Below, piece by piece: positions 35,460-44,541 of a stretch of 64,000 nt of DNA. Under the pieces are notes generated by a model. It had not been told where the DNA came from and did no database searches. It worked only from the letters and a program-made list of their open reading frames with translations. Both the position numbers and the translations under genes were made by a program. Origin of the DNA: Epilithonimonas vandammei (lineage in GTDB: Bacteria > Bacteroidota > Bacteroidia > Flavobacteriales > Weeksellaceae); contig NZ_CP034161.1 of the NCBI RefSeq assembly GCF_003860525.1, positions 930,001 to 994,000 on the forward strand, given 5' to 3'. Numbering within the stretch: position 1 is the first letter of the stretch; each line of letters begins with the position of its first letter.

Positions 35460-35463
35460 TGAT

Positions 35464-35649
35464 ATGTTTAATTGGCTTTCTTTAATTACAGGGATTTTCT
35501 ATATTGTTCTAGGAGTCTTCGTAATATTATACAAATTTTTCATCATTGTTTTGGAACCAAATGTCGCCTACCCTTTGGGAGCTTTGCTGGTGCTGTATGG
35601 TATATTCAGAATAACCCGTGCTATTATCCGAATCAAAAACAGGGAGTAA
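35464..35649 (+). CDS. Small two-helix membrane protein
   Basis: A 61-residue protein with two predicted helices (about 5-30 and 36-54) and a basic tail RAIIRIKNRE. Its stop directly abuts the start of the PstS-like gene, so they are coupled. No family is named with confidence; its place between tonB and a PstS-like lipoprotein suggests a role in the same envelope machinery. Confidence 0.75.
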   Translation: MFNWLSLITGIFYIVLGVFVILYKFFIIVLEPNVAYPLGALLVLYGIFRITRAIIRIKNRE

Positions 35650-36519
35650 ATGAAAATTAATATTTTTGCGATACTTTTGTGTATCATCTTAATTTCCTGT
35701 TCGAAGGAAAAAAAGCAGGATATTGACAATCCTAACAAAGGAGAAATAACAATAGAAGTAGATGAATCTTTCCAGAGCGTTACAGAAGCGCTTACCGAAA
35801 GATATATGGCGCTAAATCCTCAAACGAAAATAAATCTAGTTGTCAAAAAAGAAGACTTAGCACTTCTTGATTTTTTTGAAAGAAAAATCAGAGTTGTGGT
35901 TCTTTCAAGAGAGTTGTCTGCAAAAGAGAAAGAAACTTTTGACAAAAAAATTGATCTTCCTTGGCAACCGGCAAAATTTGCAGCAGATGCTGTTCTTTTC
36001 GTTGTACCCAAAAATTCTGCTTTAGAATCTATTTCTATGGACGATATCTACAAAGAACTTCAGTCCGAAGATAAAAGGCTGATTTTTGATGGAACGAATT
36101 CTAGTAATCTTAACTTCGTGGCTCAGAAATTTAATCGCAAACCTTCCGAACTTAAATTCTCAATTATTAATGGGAATGAAAATGTGGTGGAACAGTTAAA
36201 GAAATATCCTGATAAGATTGGCGTTATAAGCTATAATACGATTAGCAGACCTTTTGGTGAAGAAGCGGAGAAACTAAGAAACGAGGTCAAAATTTTGAAA
36301 ATTAAACAAGGAAATAAGACTTACGAACCATCCCTTTCTAATTTAAAAGTGATGACTTATCCTTTTACTAGAATTCTTTATTTTCTAACCAATGAGGGAT
36401 ATTATGGGCTGGGAAATGGTTTTATAAGATTTTCCTGTACTCAACTGGGACAGATTGTGGTGGAAAAAGAAGGTTTGCAACCTTATAATCTCTACAAACG
36501 TGAGGTGCAAATGAGATAA
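35650..36519 (+). CDS. PstS-like substrate-binding lipoprotein
   Basis: A 289-residue protein with a lipoprotein signal (lipobox ending ISC, Cys about 17) and a type II periplasmic binding fold like PstS: GEITIEVDESFQSVTEALTERYMALNP at the N-terminus and later VIPKNSALESISMDDIYKEL and IGVISYNTISRPFG. No phosphate permease genes are here. In many Bacteroidota such a protein follows the ExbBD-TonB genes. Ligand unknown. Confidence 0.8.
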   Translation: MKINIFAILLCIILISCSKEKKQDIDNPNKGEITIEVDESFQSVTEALTERYMALNPQTKINLVVKKEDLALLDFFERKIRVVVLSRELSAKEKETFDKKIDLPWQPAKFAADAVLFVVPKNSALESISMDDIYKELQSEDKRLIFDGTNSSNLNFVAQKFNRKPSELKFSIINGNENVVEQLKKYPDKIGVISYNTISRPFGEEAEKLRNEVKILKIKQGNKTYEPSLSNLKVMTYPFTRILYFLTNEGYYGLGNGFIRFSCTQLGQIVVEKEGLQPYNLYKREVQMR

Positions 36520-36617
36520 AATATTTTAATAATTTTTTAACTTAAAAAACTTTTTTTTATAAAAAATTGGTCTGAATATTGCGTCTTATTCTACCAATTT
36601 AATTTTTTTAAGAAATA

Positions 36618-38270
36618 ATGAAAACAGAATATATAATGAATTTAACTAGAAGAGTTGTACTGACTGCTGCAGTTGGTTTTTTTACGAATTTAACTTTTGC
36701 ACAAAGTGTTCAGGACGGAATTAATTTTGTTGATAGTCAAAAATATGCAAAAGCAAAACAAAATTTCACAGATTTAATAAATCAAAACCCAAAAGATGCT
36801 AGCAATTTTTTCTACCTTGGGAATATATATTTGACACAGTTTGATCCTAATTTTAAAGAAGCTCAAGATAGTTTTAACAAAGGTTTGGCTTTGGATCCCA
36901 AAAGCTATTTAAATAAAATAGGATTGGCATCTGTAAAATTGGGCAAAGGCGACAGATCTGCAATTGCAGAGATACAGCAGATAGTAAAAGACTCTAAAGA
37001 AAAAGATGCCGAAGTTCTTTTTAGAGCTGGTGAGGCATTAACTTTGTTTGAAAAGAACAATTCACCAGACTTAGCCATTAGTTATCTGAATAAGGCTATT
37101 GAAAAAGCTCAGAAAAATGGTGTTCCAGCACATTACTACTATTCTTTAGGAGACGCATATAGGCTAAAGAAGGATCCAGGTAACGCTATGTCGGCTTATG
37201 ATAAAGCAGAAGTAGTAGCTAAAAACAAAGCTTCTGTATATACTAGAAAAGGTACGCTTTGGATTGCAGCGCAACAGTGGCAGCAAGCAAAACAAAATAT
37301 TGATAAAGCTATTGCTGTAGATCCAACTTATGCTCCAGCTTATAAAGCTTTAGCGGGATTTAATATTAAATATCAAAAAAACGCAGAAGCAACGCAAAAT
37401 CTTATCAACTATACAAAGTATGCTGATGAAGATCCATATACACAGTTGGAAATTGCCAAGCTTTATTTTACAAATGAAGATTATGCTAATGCAAAAACCA
37501 CTTTAAATGCAGTTTTTGATAAGGTTAATGATCCTATTAAATATAAATTGAGAGCTTATATTCTTTACGGAGAAGGTGATTATATTGGGGCAAAGCAAAA
37601 CATGGATCTATTTATATCTCAGGCAGATAAGAGTAGAGTACAACCATCTGATGAAGGTTTGCAAGGTCTAATTGCAGCAGGTATGGCAAAGGGTGAAAAA
37701 GATGCTGCTAAAAAAGCACAATTAGATGCAATTGCTCAACAAAAAATTGCTATTGCAAAAGCTGCAAAAGACGAAACACTGAAATGGGATGAAGAGCTTG
37801 CAAAAGTAAAAGGAGGAATCAATTCTGCATCCGTAGAGCAAGGTCCTACCTCTCCAGCAATAGAAGCTCTTAAGAAAAAGATTGCAGAAAATCCTAGTGA
37901 TACAGATTCTCTTTACAAACTAGCTACAGAGTATCAGAATGTTCAAAACTGGAATGGAGCTATCTTAACTTGGGGGAAAATGATTTCTGCATTGCCAGAG
38001 TGGGCGCCCGCATATTACAGCCAAGGCTATGCTTATCAGCAAGCTAAAAATAATGATATGGCTAAAGCTTCGTATGAAAAATTTATTTCTCTTGTAAAAC
38101 CAGCAGAAATAGAAGCTAATAAACCGAGTTTGGGTTATGCTTATTTCTTTGTAGCATTTATGGAAAAAGATACTAATCCTGAAAAAGCAAAACAAGATGT
38201 TGCAAAATCTCTAGAATATGAACCAACATATCAGGATGCAATCAATCTTCAAAAAGCTTTGAATAAATAA
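36618..38270 (+). CDS. Exported TPR-repeat protein
   Basis: A 550-residue protein with a Sec signal peptide (cleaved near ANLTFAQ-like residues about 30) and many tetratricopeptide repeats, for example FFYLGNIYLTQFDPNFKEAQ, YYSLGDAYRLKKDPGNAMSAYDKA, and AYYSQGYAYQQAKNNDMAKASYEKF. TPR arrays act as protein-binding scaffolds. A second in-frame ATG at 36636 gives a shorter signal and is equally possible. It is the last member of the ExbB-TonB region and ends at a strong terminator. Confidence 0.85.
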   Translation: MKTEYIMNLTRRVVLTAAVGFFTNLTFAQSVQDGINFVDSQKYAKAKQNFTDLINQNPKDASNFFYLGNIYLTQFDPNFKEAQDSFNKGLALDPKSYLNKIGLASVKLGKGDRSAIAEIQQIVKDSKEKDAEVLFRAGEALTLFEKNNSPDLAISYLNKAIEKAQKNGVPAHYYYSLGDAYRLKKDPGNAMSAYDKAEVVAKNKASVYTRKGTLWIAAQQWQQAKQNIDKAIAVDPTYAPAYKALAGFNIKYQKNAEATQNLINYTKYADEDPYTQLEIAKLYFTNEDYANAKTTLNAVFDKVNDPIKYKLRAYILYGEGDYIGAKQNMDLFISQADKSRVQPSDEGLQGLIAAGMAKGEKDAAKKAQLDAIAQQKIAIAKAAKDETLKWDEELAKVKGGINSASVEQGPTSPAIEALKKKIAENPSDTDSLYKLATEYQNVQNWNGAILTWGKMISALPEWAPAYYSQGYAYQQAKNNDMAKASYEKFISLVKPAEIEANKPSLGYAYFFVAFMEKDTNPEKAKQDVAKSLEYEPTYQDAINLQKALNK

Positions 38271-38289
38271 TCTAAGTTATTAAATTATA

Positions 38290-38328
38290 AAAACTTCCCA
38301 ACCTCCAAAGTTGGGAAGTTTTCTTTTT
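38290..38328 (+). terminator. Terminator after the TPR gene
   Basis: A perfect 13-bp stem AAAACTTCCCAAC with a 7-nt loop, then a T-rich tail. Confidence 0.88.
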
Positions 38329-38330
38329 AG

Positions 38331-38338
38331 TAATTTTG
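38331..38338 (+). promoter_or_regulatory. bshB1 promoter (-7 box)
   Basis: Exact TAATTTTG; a TTG at 38311-38313 is 17 nt upstream and overlaps the preceding terminator stem. Confidence 0.5.
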
Positions 38339-38354
38339 TAAAAATATCTTTAAA

Positions 38355-39077
38355 ATGAAATGTGATTTTTTGGCGATTGGTGCGCATCCAGATGATGTAG
38401 AATTGGGTTGTGGAGGAACAATTATAAAATTAATTGCTGAAGGAAAAACAGTCAGCGTTATTGATTTGACGGAAGGGGAATTAGGAACTAGAGGAACGGC
38501 TGAAACGCGTGCTGAAGAAGCTGCTAACGCAGCTAAAATATTAGGAATTAGTTCAAGAGAAAATCTTAAGCTAAAAGATGGTTTCCTTAATAATTCAGAA
38601 GATTATCAACTTAAAATCGTTGAAAAAATCAGAAAATACAAACCAGAAATTGTTTTGGCTAATGCTATAGATGACAGACATCCTGACCATGCAAAAGCTG
38701 CGAAATTAGTTTCTGATGCTTGTTTTCTTTCTGGTTTGAAGAAAATAGAAACTTTTGATAATGATCAACCACAAGAAGTTTGGAGACCAAAACATATCTT
38801 CCACTATATCCAATGGAAAAACGTGGTTCCAGAGTTTGTGATTGATATTTCTGGATTTATTGAGCAAAAAATAGAAGCATGTTTAGCATATAAAACACAA
38901 TTTTATAATCCGGAATCCAAAGAACCAGTTACGCCAATTGCGACAAAAGATTTTCTGGAAAGCCTGACCTACAGAGCACAAGACTTGGGAAGGCTTTCTG
39001 GAGTGGAATATGCGGAAGGTTTTACAACCGAAAAATTGATTGCTCTGAAAAATTTCGATGGAATTATTTGTGATTAA
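38355..39077 (+). CDS. bshB1: N-acetyl-alpha-D-glucosaminyl L-malate deacetylase
   Basis: A 240-residue PIG-L/LmbE deacetylase of the BshB1 group. Zinc-site motifs are GAHPDDVELGCGG (8-20) and DRHPDHAKAA near 112-121; TEGELGTRGTAETRAEEA and the C-terminal LGRLSGVEYAEGF are BshB1 marks. It removes acetyl from GlcNAc-malate in bacillithiol synthesis, the low-molecular-weight thiol of many Bacteroidota and Firmicutes. bshA and bshC are not in the window. Confidence 0.92.
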   Translation: MKCDFLAIGAHPDDVELGCGGTIIKLIAEGKTVSVIDLTEGELGTRGTAETRAEEAANAAKILGISSRENLKLKDGFLNNSEDYQLKIVEKIRKYKPEIVLANAIDDRHPDHAKAAKLVSDACFLSGLKKIETFDNDQPQEVWRPKHIFHYIQWKNVVPEFVIDISGFIEQKIEACLAYKTQFYNPESKEPVTPIATKDFLESLTYRAQDLGRLSGVEYAEGFTTEKLIALKNFDGIICD

Positions 39078-39099
39078 CAAAGAAAATATTATATATTTG
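39067..39099 (+). promoter_or_regulatory. tRNA-His promoter
   Basis: TTTG (39067-39070), 21 nt, TATATTTG (39092-39099). It overlaps the last codons of bshB1 and lies 13 nt before the tRNA. Confidence 0.7.
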
Positions 39100-39111
39100 C
39101 ACACGCAAAAC

Positions 39112-39186
<75 letters not shown>

Positions 39187-39192
39187 CTGATT

Positions 39193-39222
39193 AAAACGCA
39201 TTCAATTAGAATGCGTTTTTTT
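39193..39222 (+). terminator. Terminator of tRNA-His
   Basis: AAAACGCATTC (39193-39203) pairs with GAATGCGTTTT (39209-39219), loop of 5 nt, followed by T residues. Confidence 0.88.
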
Positions 39223-39261
39223 ATTTAATATTGTTTTTATACATTTAGGATTTGATGATAT

Positions 39262-40272
39262 ATGAAAAACAACAATAATTTTGATTTTTTAAGGTTTTTG
39301 TTTTCATTCCTAGTTGTAATAGGACATTCCATACTTTTAAGCGGTAATCCAGAATTTTGGAACGGCTTTTTTGCAGCTATGCCTAATTTTAGTGTATACT
39401 CTTTTTTCATTATTAGCGGTTTTCTTATCTATTCAAGTTTTGACAGATCAAAAAATCTAAATATATATTTTAGAAATAGAATAAAGAGAATAGTTCCGGC
39501 TTATTTTTTTATCGTAGTTACGTTTGCTTTTTTACTATACTTTTTTTCCAGTACAACACTCCAAAATTACTTTTCATCAGATTGGGTAAAGTATTTAGGT
39601 GCTAATTTGGTATTTGCAAATTTTCTGAAACCCTGTATTCAATATGTTTTTGAAAATAATTTACATTGTGCAGTTAATGGATCATTATGGACAATAAAAG
39701 TGGAAATAATGTTTTATGTTTTTGTTCCTATATTGTATTATTTCATCCATAAAAAAAGTCGAAAGTCACAAAATGTCATCATAATAAGTATCTATTTTTT
39801 CTCTTTAATATATAGTTATTATGTCAATAAGTATTTCAATTACGAATTATCAAAACAATTTCCTGGAAGTCTAAAATATTTTGTAGTTGGTATTTTATTG
39901 TATATCAATTTTGATTATTTCAATACAAAAAAGAATAAAATATTGATTGTATTTTTATTTCTCGGAATTATGGAATTCTTATATTCTCCAGTGCAAATTA
40001 TTTTTGCCTTATCACTAGGTATTTCGATAGTATGGTTAGCATTTTCTAAATTACCATTTAAGAATTTTGGAAAATATGGTGACTTTTCTTACGGAATGTA
40101 TCTTATACATTTTCCTGTAATTCAGATTTTCGTACAAGAAAAAATTTATGAGAATTATTCCTTTTTCGGATTGTTTCTAAGTTATGTCGTAATTATATTT
40201 TTGTCTGTGATGATTTGGAAGTTAATAGAAGAACCTTTTTTACGAAAAAGAATAAAAAAAACGCATCTCTGA
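39262..40272 (+). CDS. Acyltransferase 3 (OafA/YrhL-like) O-acyltransferase
   Basis: A 336-residue membrane protein with about ten helices. Marks are FDFLRFLFSFLVVIGHS with the catalytic-type His (about 22), NFSVYSFFIISGFLIY, RNRIKRIVPAYFF (R/K-R-P motif), and NGSLWTIKVEIMFYVFVPILYYF. Such enzymes O-acetylate LPS, capsule or peptidoglycan. The gene is more AT-rich than its neighbours, hinting at transfer. Its end overlaps a hairpin that also ends the next gene. Confidence 0.88.
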   Translation: MKNNNNFDFLRFLFSFLVVIGHSILLSGNPEFWNGFFAAMPNFSVYSFFIISGFLIYSSFDRSKNLNIYFRNRIKRIVPAYFFIVVTFAFLLYFFSSTTLQNYFSSDWVKYLGANLVFANFLKPCIQYVFENNLHCAVNGSLWTIKVEIMFYVFVPILYYFIHKKSRKSQNVIIISIYFFSLIYSYYVNKYFNYELSKQFPGSLKYFVVGILLYINFDYFNTKKNKILIVFLFLGIMEFLYSPVQIIFALSLGISIVWLAFSKLPFKNFGKYGDFSYGMYLIHFPVIQIFVQEKIYENYSFFGLFLSYVVIIFLSVMIWKLIEEPFLRKRIKKTHL

Positions 40273-40283
40273 AGATGCGTTAA
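40253..40283. terminator. Shared terminator of converging genes
   Basis: AACGCATC (40259-40266) pairs with GATGCGTT; on the minus strand seven T follow, ending the DUF3276 gene. It includes the last codons of the acyltransferase gene. Confidence 0.65.
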
Positions 40284-40298
40284 AATATTTTTTTGGTT

Positions 40299-40634
40299 TT
40301 AAACTTCGTCGTCAGACTCTATTGTAAAAGATCTGGACTTATAGTCTTTATCGTGTCTTTCTGAGATTACATCTTCACCCTTTTGCTGGATGATGAAATC
40401 CGTAGATTCATTAAATAATTCCTGAAAACTTTTGAAATCTTCCTTGTAAAGATAGATTTTATGTTTTTCAAAAGTTGCTTCGCCATTTTCACCGAAATTC
40501 TTTTTACTTTCTGTAATGGTCAAATAATAATCACCCGCTTTGGTCTCCCGCACATCAAAGAAATAGGTTCTTCTGCCTGCTTTCAACACTTTAGTGAAAA
40601 TCTCATTCTCATGTCGTTCCTTAAATTCACTCAT
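40299..40634 (-). CDS. DUF3276 (PUR-alpha-like) nucleic-acid-binding protein
   Basis: A 111-residue protein of the Bacteroidota DUF3276 family, related to PUR-alpha single-strand nucleic-acid-binding proteins. Visible: EIFTKVLKAGRRTYFFDVRETKAGDYYLTITESKK in the first half and KHKIYLYKEDFKSFQELF after it, the PUR repeat layout, followed by an acidic tail. Target nucleic acid unknown. Confidence 0.88.
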   Translation of the reverse strand: MSEFKERHENEIFTKVLKAGRRTYFFDVRETKAGDYYLTITESKKNFGENGEATFEKHKIYLYKEDFKSFQELFNESTDFIIQQKGEDVISERHDKDYKSRSFTIESDDEV

Positions 40635-40665
40635 TGTTAAATATTTTTTTAGAAATCTGTTCTAA

Positions 40666-40695
40666 CAAATATAATAGAATTCTCGGAATTTCAAA
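40666..40695 (-). promoter_or_regulatory. Promoter of the DUF3276 gene
   Basis: Minus strand TTTG (40692-40695), 18 nt, TATATTTG (40666-40673). Predicted leader about 25 nt. Confidence 0.65.
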
Positions 40696-40772
40696 ATGTT
40701 TTGTTAAAAAAAACTCATAAACACAAGTTTTTCTTAAAATTTTGATAATTTCTATTTCAAAATCAAATGACT

Positions 40773-42461
40773 CTAATTAAGATAAAGAATCTGGTCTGCC
40801 CGTTTTGCGCTTGATTCTCTGTGCGTTATGATAATTGAAGTGGTGGTTTTGATATCTTTGTCAATATTCTGAAGAATGTTTTCTTCTGTTTCAGTATCCA
40901 ATGCAGACAGACAATCATCAAATATCAGAATGTTAGGTTGCTTTATCATTGCCCTTGCAATGCAGATTCTTTGTTTTTGACCGCCGGATAACATCACACC
41001 ACGCTCGCCCACCAGAGTGTTATACTGATCTTTGAACTCCTCTATGTTTTTGTGCACATCAGCTTTTTTAGCCATTTCAACCACAAGGTTGTGGCTTGGA
41101 TTGTCTATTGCAAAACCAATGTTATTCTCAATAGTATCGGAAAAAAGATAACTTTCTTGAGGTGTGTAACCTATCTGTTCACGATAAAGATGTAGATTAT
41201 GATTCTTCAGATTTTTCCCGTCGATAAGAATTTCTCCTTCATCAGGATCAATCAGTCTACAAAGCAATTGCGCAATTGTAGATTTGCCACTTCCAGTTTT
41301 TCCCATTATTGCCAGTGATTTTCCAGCATCAATTACAAAGCTCAAGTTATCAATAGCTTTAATCCCTGTATTCGGATAAGTGTAGCTTACATTCCTGAAT
41401 TCGATCTCGCCTTTTATTGGATAGATGTCGTGGTTGGTGTTAATGATCTCGGATTTCATATCCAGAAACTCATTCACTCTCTGCATACTGGCTTCGGCTC
41501 TTTGATTGACAGACGTGACCCAGCCCAGCATAGAAAAAGGAAAAATTAGAATATTGATATACATAAAAAAGTCCGCAATGGTGCCCACGCTCATTTCGCC
41601 GTCAATATATTTTTGACCGCCAATCACTAATATTGCAACATTCAGAAGACCAATGACGAAGATGATAATTGTAAAAAAATAGGCTTCTGTCCTTGCAAGA
41701 TCCAATGCTTTGTCCTGATAATCTTTTACTTTGATGCCATAATTTTTCTCAATATATCTTTCCTTACTGAAAAATTTGATAACACGAATCCCAGAAAAAC
41801 TGTCCTGAACAAAAGTTGATATGGCAGACTGACTTTTCTGCATCACCTTTGACTTTTTATTAATAATATCACTCACCTTATAAATTCCGTAAGAGAGTAT
41901 AGGCAGAGGAATCAGTGTCCAAAGAGTCATCTGTAAATCCGTCATAAACATATAAATGCTTGTGATAATAAGTAATATAATCAGGTTTACTACATACATT
42001 ACTCCTGGTCCCAGATACATTCTGATAGCTACAACATCTTCACTTAATCGGTTAAGAAGATCACCAATAGTCGTTTTCTTATAATCGGTGACCGATAATT
42101 CCTGATAATGTCTGTAGATTTTGTTTTTCAATTCATATTCAATCCTTCTGGATGCAACAATAATGGTTTGTCTCATCATAAATGTGAAAAAACCAGAGAG
42201 CAATGAGCAACCGATTAAAATGCCAGAGTTGATAAAAATTACTCTGAAATAAGTCCAATTGTTTCTTACATTATCTATAAGTCCCGCATCTGCAGAAAGT
42301 TTAAGCGTAGAATAATTTTTCTCGATAATATTAATTGTCTGACCGATATACTGAATTTTGTAAATCGTAAAAAAGTTACTTAGTATGATGAATAGGAATC
42401 CCCAAAACAGTAACATACGATGTTTCCAGAAATAAGGATTAAGTGTTTTTAAAGCTTTCAT
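40773..42461 (-). CDS. ABC exporter half-transporter with non-canonical Walker B
   Basis: A 562-residue fusion of a six-helix membrane domain (about 1-320) and an ATPase. Walker A is GKTGSGKST, the signature LSGGQKQRICIARAM, and Walker B ends LIFDDCLSALD, so the catalytic glutamate is Asp, as in one half of heterodimeric exporters such as MdlA. A partner is not adjacent. I chose the ATG at 42461; 11 more residues upstream are unlikely. A -7 box TAATTTTG is at 42492-42499. Confidence 0.88.
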   Translation of the reverse strand: MKALKTLNPYFWKHRMLLFWGFLFIILSNFFTIYKIQYIGQTINIIEKNYSTLKLSADAGLIDNVRNNWTYFRVIFINSGILIGCSLLSGFFTFMMRQTIIVASRRIEYELKNKIYRHYQELSVTDYKKTTIGDLLNRLSEDVVAIRMYLGPGVMYVVNLIILLIITSIYMFMTDLQMTLWTLIPLPILSYGIYKVSDIINKKSKVMQKSQSAISTFVQDSFSGIRVIKFFSKERYIEKNYGIKVKDYQDKALDLARTEAYFFTIIIFVIGLLNVAILVIGGQKYIDGEMSVGTIADFFMYINILIFPFSMLGWVTSVNQRAEASMQRVNEFLDMKSEIINTNHDIYPIKGEIEFRNVSYTYPNTGIKAIDNLSFVIDAGKSLAIMGKTGSGKSTIAQLLCRLIDPDEGEILIDGKNLKNHNLHLYREQIGYTPQESYLFSDTIENNIGFAIDNPSHNLVVEMAKKADVHKNIEEFKDQYNTLVGERGVMLSGGQKQRICIARAMIKQPNILIFDDCLSALDTETEENILQNIDKDIKTTTSIIITHRESSAKRADQILYLN

Positions 42462-42491
42462 TTCTTTTGCTTTGATTTTCCAAAGGCATTG

Positions 42492-42499
42492 CAAAATTA
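42492..42499 (-). promoter_or_regulatory. ABC exporter promoter (-7 box)
   Basis: Exact TAATTTTG on the minus strand, about 31 nt before the chosen ATG. This supports the shorter start, since a longer one would leave almost no leader. Confidence 0.4.
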
Positions 42500-42586
42500 A
42501 CGAAATAATTTTACGTTGGCTTTGAAAGCCATTAACAAAGGGGAATAAATTTTTTATTATAAGGCATAGAAATTGACATTAATCTG

Positions 42587-42594
42587 TAATTTTG
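42587..42594 (+). promoter_or_regulatory. mqo promoter (-7 box)
   Basis: Exact TAATTTTG, 20 nt before the mqo ATG. Confidence 0.5.
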
Positions 42595-42613
42595 TAATCG
42601 AAAAATTTAAAAA

Positions 42614-44095
42614 ATGACTCCTAAACCAAAATATGATGTTGCATTAATAGGAGGCGGTATTATGAGCGCTACACTTGCAACAATGCTCCACGAATTTGAT
42701 AATTCTCTTGAGATCGTTATTTTCGAAAGACTGTCCGAGGTGGCAAAAGAAAGTTCCTCGGCCTGGAATAATGCAGGAACGGGGCATTCCGCATTCTGTG
42801 AGCTTAACTACACACCGGAAAAAGATGGGCAAATCGATATCAAAAAGGCAGAATATATTGCCGAGCAATTTGAAGTTTCAAAACAATTCTGGTCTTATCT
42901 TATTAACAAGGGTATTATTGACAAACCAAAAGAATTCATAAATTCTTGTCCGCATATGAGCTTTGTCTTTGGTGAAAAAGATGTTGATTACCTCAAAAAA
43001 AGACATGAAGCATTATTAAAGTCTCCGCTGTTTCAAGGAATGGAATATTCGGACGATCATAAAAAGCTGGCAGAATGGATCCCATTAGTAATGCAGAAAA
43101 GAATGTCTTCAGATAAATTGGCTGCAACTAAAATGGATTTGGGAACAGATATCGATTTTGGAAAATTGACATCTAAATTAATCGACCACCTCAGTAAGAC
43201 AGAATCTGTGGAAGTTTTTACTTACCACGAAGTAAAAGATATCGCATCTGATGGTCATGGTGGATGGGAGCTGAAGGTAAATGACAGAAAAAACTTGCAT
43301 AAGCAGACAGTGCATGCAGATTTCGTGTTTATTGGTGCAGGCGGTTATGCATTGCCCCTTTTGGAAAGTTCTGGAATTGAGGAAAGTAAAGGTTATGGTG
43401 GTTTCCCTGTGAGTGGACAATGGCTGGTGACCACTAATCCGGAATTGGTTGAAAAACATCATGCTAAAGTTTATACGCAAGCAACGGTTGGTGCACCGCC
43501 CATGTCGGTTCCACATCTTGATCTCAGAATTATTGATGGTCAGAAAGCATTATTGTTTGGTCCATTTGCAGGATTTTCGACCAAATTTTTAAAAGAGGGA
43601 AGCTATCTCGATTTGCCAGAAAGTGTTAATTTTAAAAATATACGATCATTATTTGGCGCTTGGTGGCACAATATGCCTCTCACAAGATATCTGATCCAAC
43701 AGGTGACGATGAGTAAAGAACAAAGAATGTCCCATCTTAGAGATTTTATAAAAGATGCAAAGGAACAAGACTGGGAACTAAAACAAGCAGGGCAGCGCGT
43801 TCAGATCATTAAGAGAGACCGTTTTGAAGGAGGTAGATTAGAATTCGGAACAGAAGTTGTTGTGAACAAAGAAAGGAATATTGCTTCTCTGTTGGGCGCT
43901 TCACCGGGTGCAAGTACCTCGGCCTTTGCAATGATAATGGTGCTGGAAAAATGTTTTGAAAAAAGGTTGGCAACCGATTGGAAAGATAAACTTATACAGA
44001 TGATACCAAGCTACGGAAAAAAATTGGCAGAACATCCTGAGCTTATACAACAGATCCGCGACTATTCGAAAGATAAACTGGAACTGGAGTATTAA
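42614..44095 (+). CDS. mqo: Malate:quinone oxidoreductase
   Basis: A 493-residue FAD enzyme at the inner face of the membrane, oxidising malate to oxaloacetate and reducing quinone. FAD binding is DVALIGGGIMSATLATML (8-25); SSAWNNAGTGHSAFCELNYTP, LFGPFAGFSTKFLK and GTEVVVNKERNIASLLGASPGASTS are MQO blocks. Length is normal. It starts with its own promoter. Confidence 0.96.
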   Translation: MTPKPKYDVALIGGGIMSATLATMLHEFDNSLEIVIFERLSEVAKESSSAWNNAGTGHSAFCELNYTPEKDGQIDIKKAEYIAEQFEVSKQFWSYLINKGIIDKPKEFINSCPHMSFVFGEKDVDYLKKRHEALLKSPLFQGMEYSDDHKKLAEWIPLVMQKRMSSDKLAATKMDLGTDIDFGKLTSKLIDHLSKTESVEVFTYHEVKDIASDGHGGWELKVNDRKNLHKQTVHADFVFIGAGGYALPLLESSGIEESKGYGGFPVSGQWLVTTNPELVEKHHAKVYTQATVGAPPMSVPHLDLRIIDGQKALLFGPFAGFSTKFLKEGSYLDLPESVNFKNIRSLFGAWWHNMPLTRYLIQQVTMSKEQRMSHLRDFIKDAKEQDWELKQAGQRVQIIKRDRFEGGRLEFGTEVVVNKERNIASLLGASPGASTSAFAMIMVLEKCFEKRLATDWKDKLIQMIPSYGKKLAEHPELIQQIRDYSKDKLELEY

Positions 44096-44112
44096 TTTTA
44101 ACACGACTGGAA

Positions 44113-44507
44113 ATGAGTAAAACTAAACTCAAACCATTTATAGCAGACAAACTACTCGCTTTACTTCAGCCAGAAATTGAGGAAGAAAGCCAGGTAATAC
44201 TTCATTGCTGTATAAAATCACAGTCGTTCTTGCAGGAAAAATAAGAATTTGGTCTTCCACATATTTGGTTGATAGAACGTTAGAACATGTTTCCAAACTC
44301 ATACATTTTGAAAATATAACTCTGTTTCCGGAATGGACATCAATTCCATATCGAAAGGAATACTGGTTTACGCTGGTTTTTTCAGGATTGCCAAAAGATT
44401 GTAAAGTTTTCGATTTTTTGGAACTTATACCACAGAATGGAGGTTTTTTTTGTGAAGGAATTACCAGAAATTCTTCAGATGTTTACAAGGTTATTTTAGA
44501 TAATTAA
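44113..44507 (+). pseudogene. Small conserved gene with a one-base frameshift
   Basis: ATG 44113 opens MSKTKLKPFIADKLLALLQPEIEEESQVILHCCIKSQS and stops at TAA near 44244. The frame one base back continues smoothly from about 44232 with AGKIRIWSSTYLVDRT and LLFPEWTSIP-like blocks (ITLFPEWTSIPYRKEYWFTLVFSGLPK) to 44507. The two halves read as one protein of about 131 residues with one base lost near 44230. I know no function. It could be a real mutation or an assembly error. Confidence 0.65.
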
Positions 44508-44509
44508 AC

Positions 44510-44541
44510 AAAAGGTTCAGAAATCTCTGAACCTTTTGTTT
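44510..44541. terminator. Bidirectional terminator
   Basis: AAAAGGTTCAGA (44510-44521) pairs perfectly with TCTGAACCTTTT (44526-44537), loop AATC-like, with T-rich tails both ways. It ends the frameshifted gene and dapA. Confidence 0.88.

Noticed and set aside
44220..44245. Programmed frameshift at the small gene after mqo
   Set aside because: No slippery heptamer or strong downstream stem is visible.
44205..44507. Independent 100-residue gene starting at TTG 44205
   Set aside because: The preceding frame gives the matching N-terminal half, so it is better read as one frameshifted gene.
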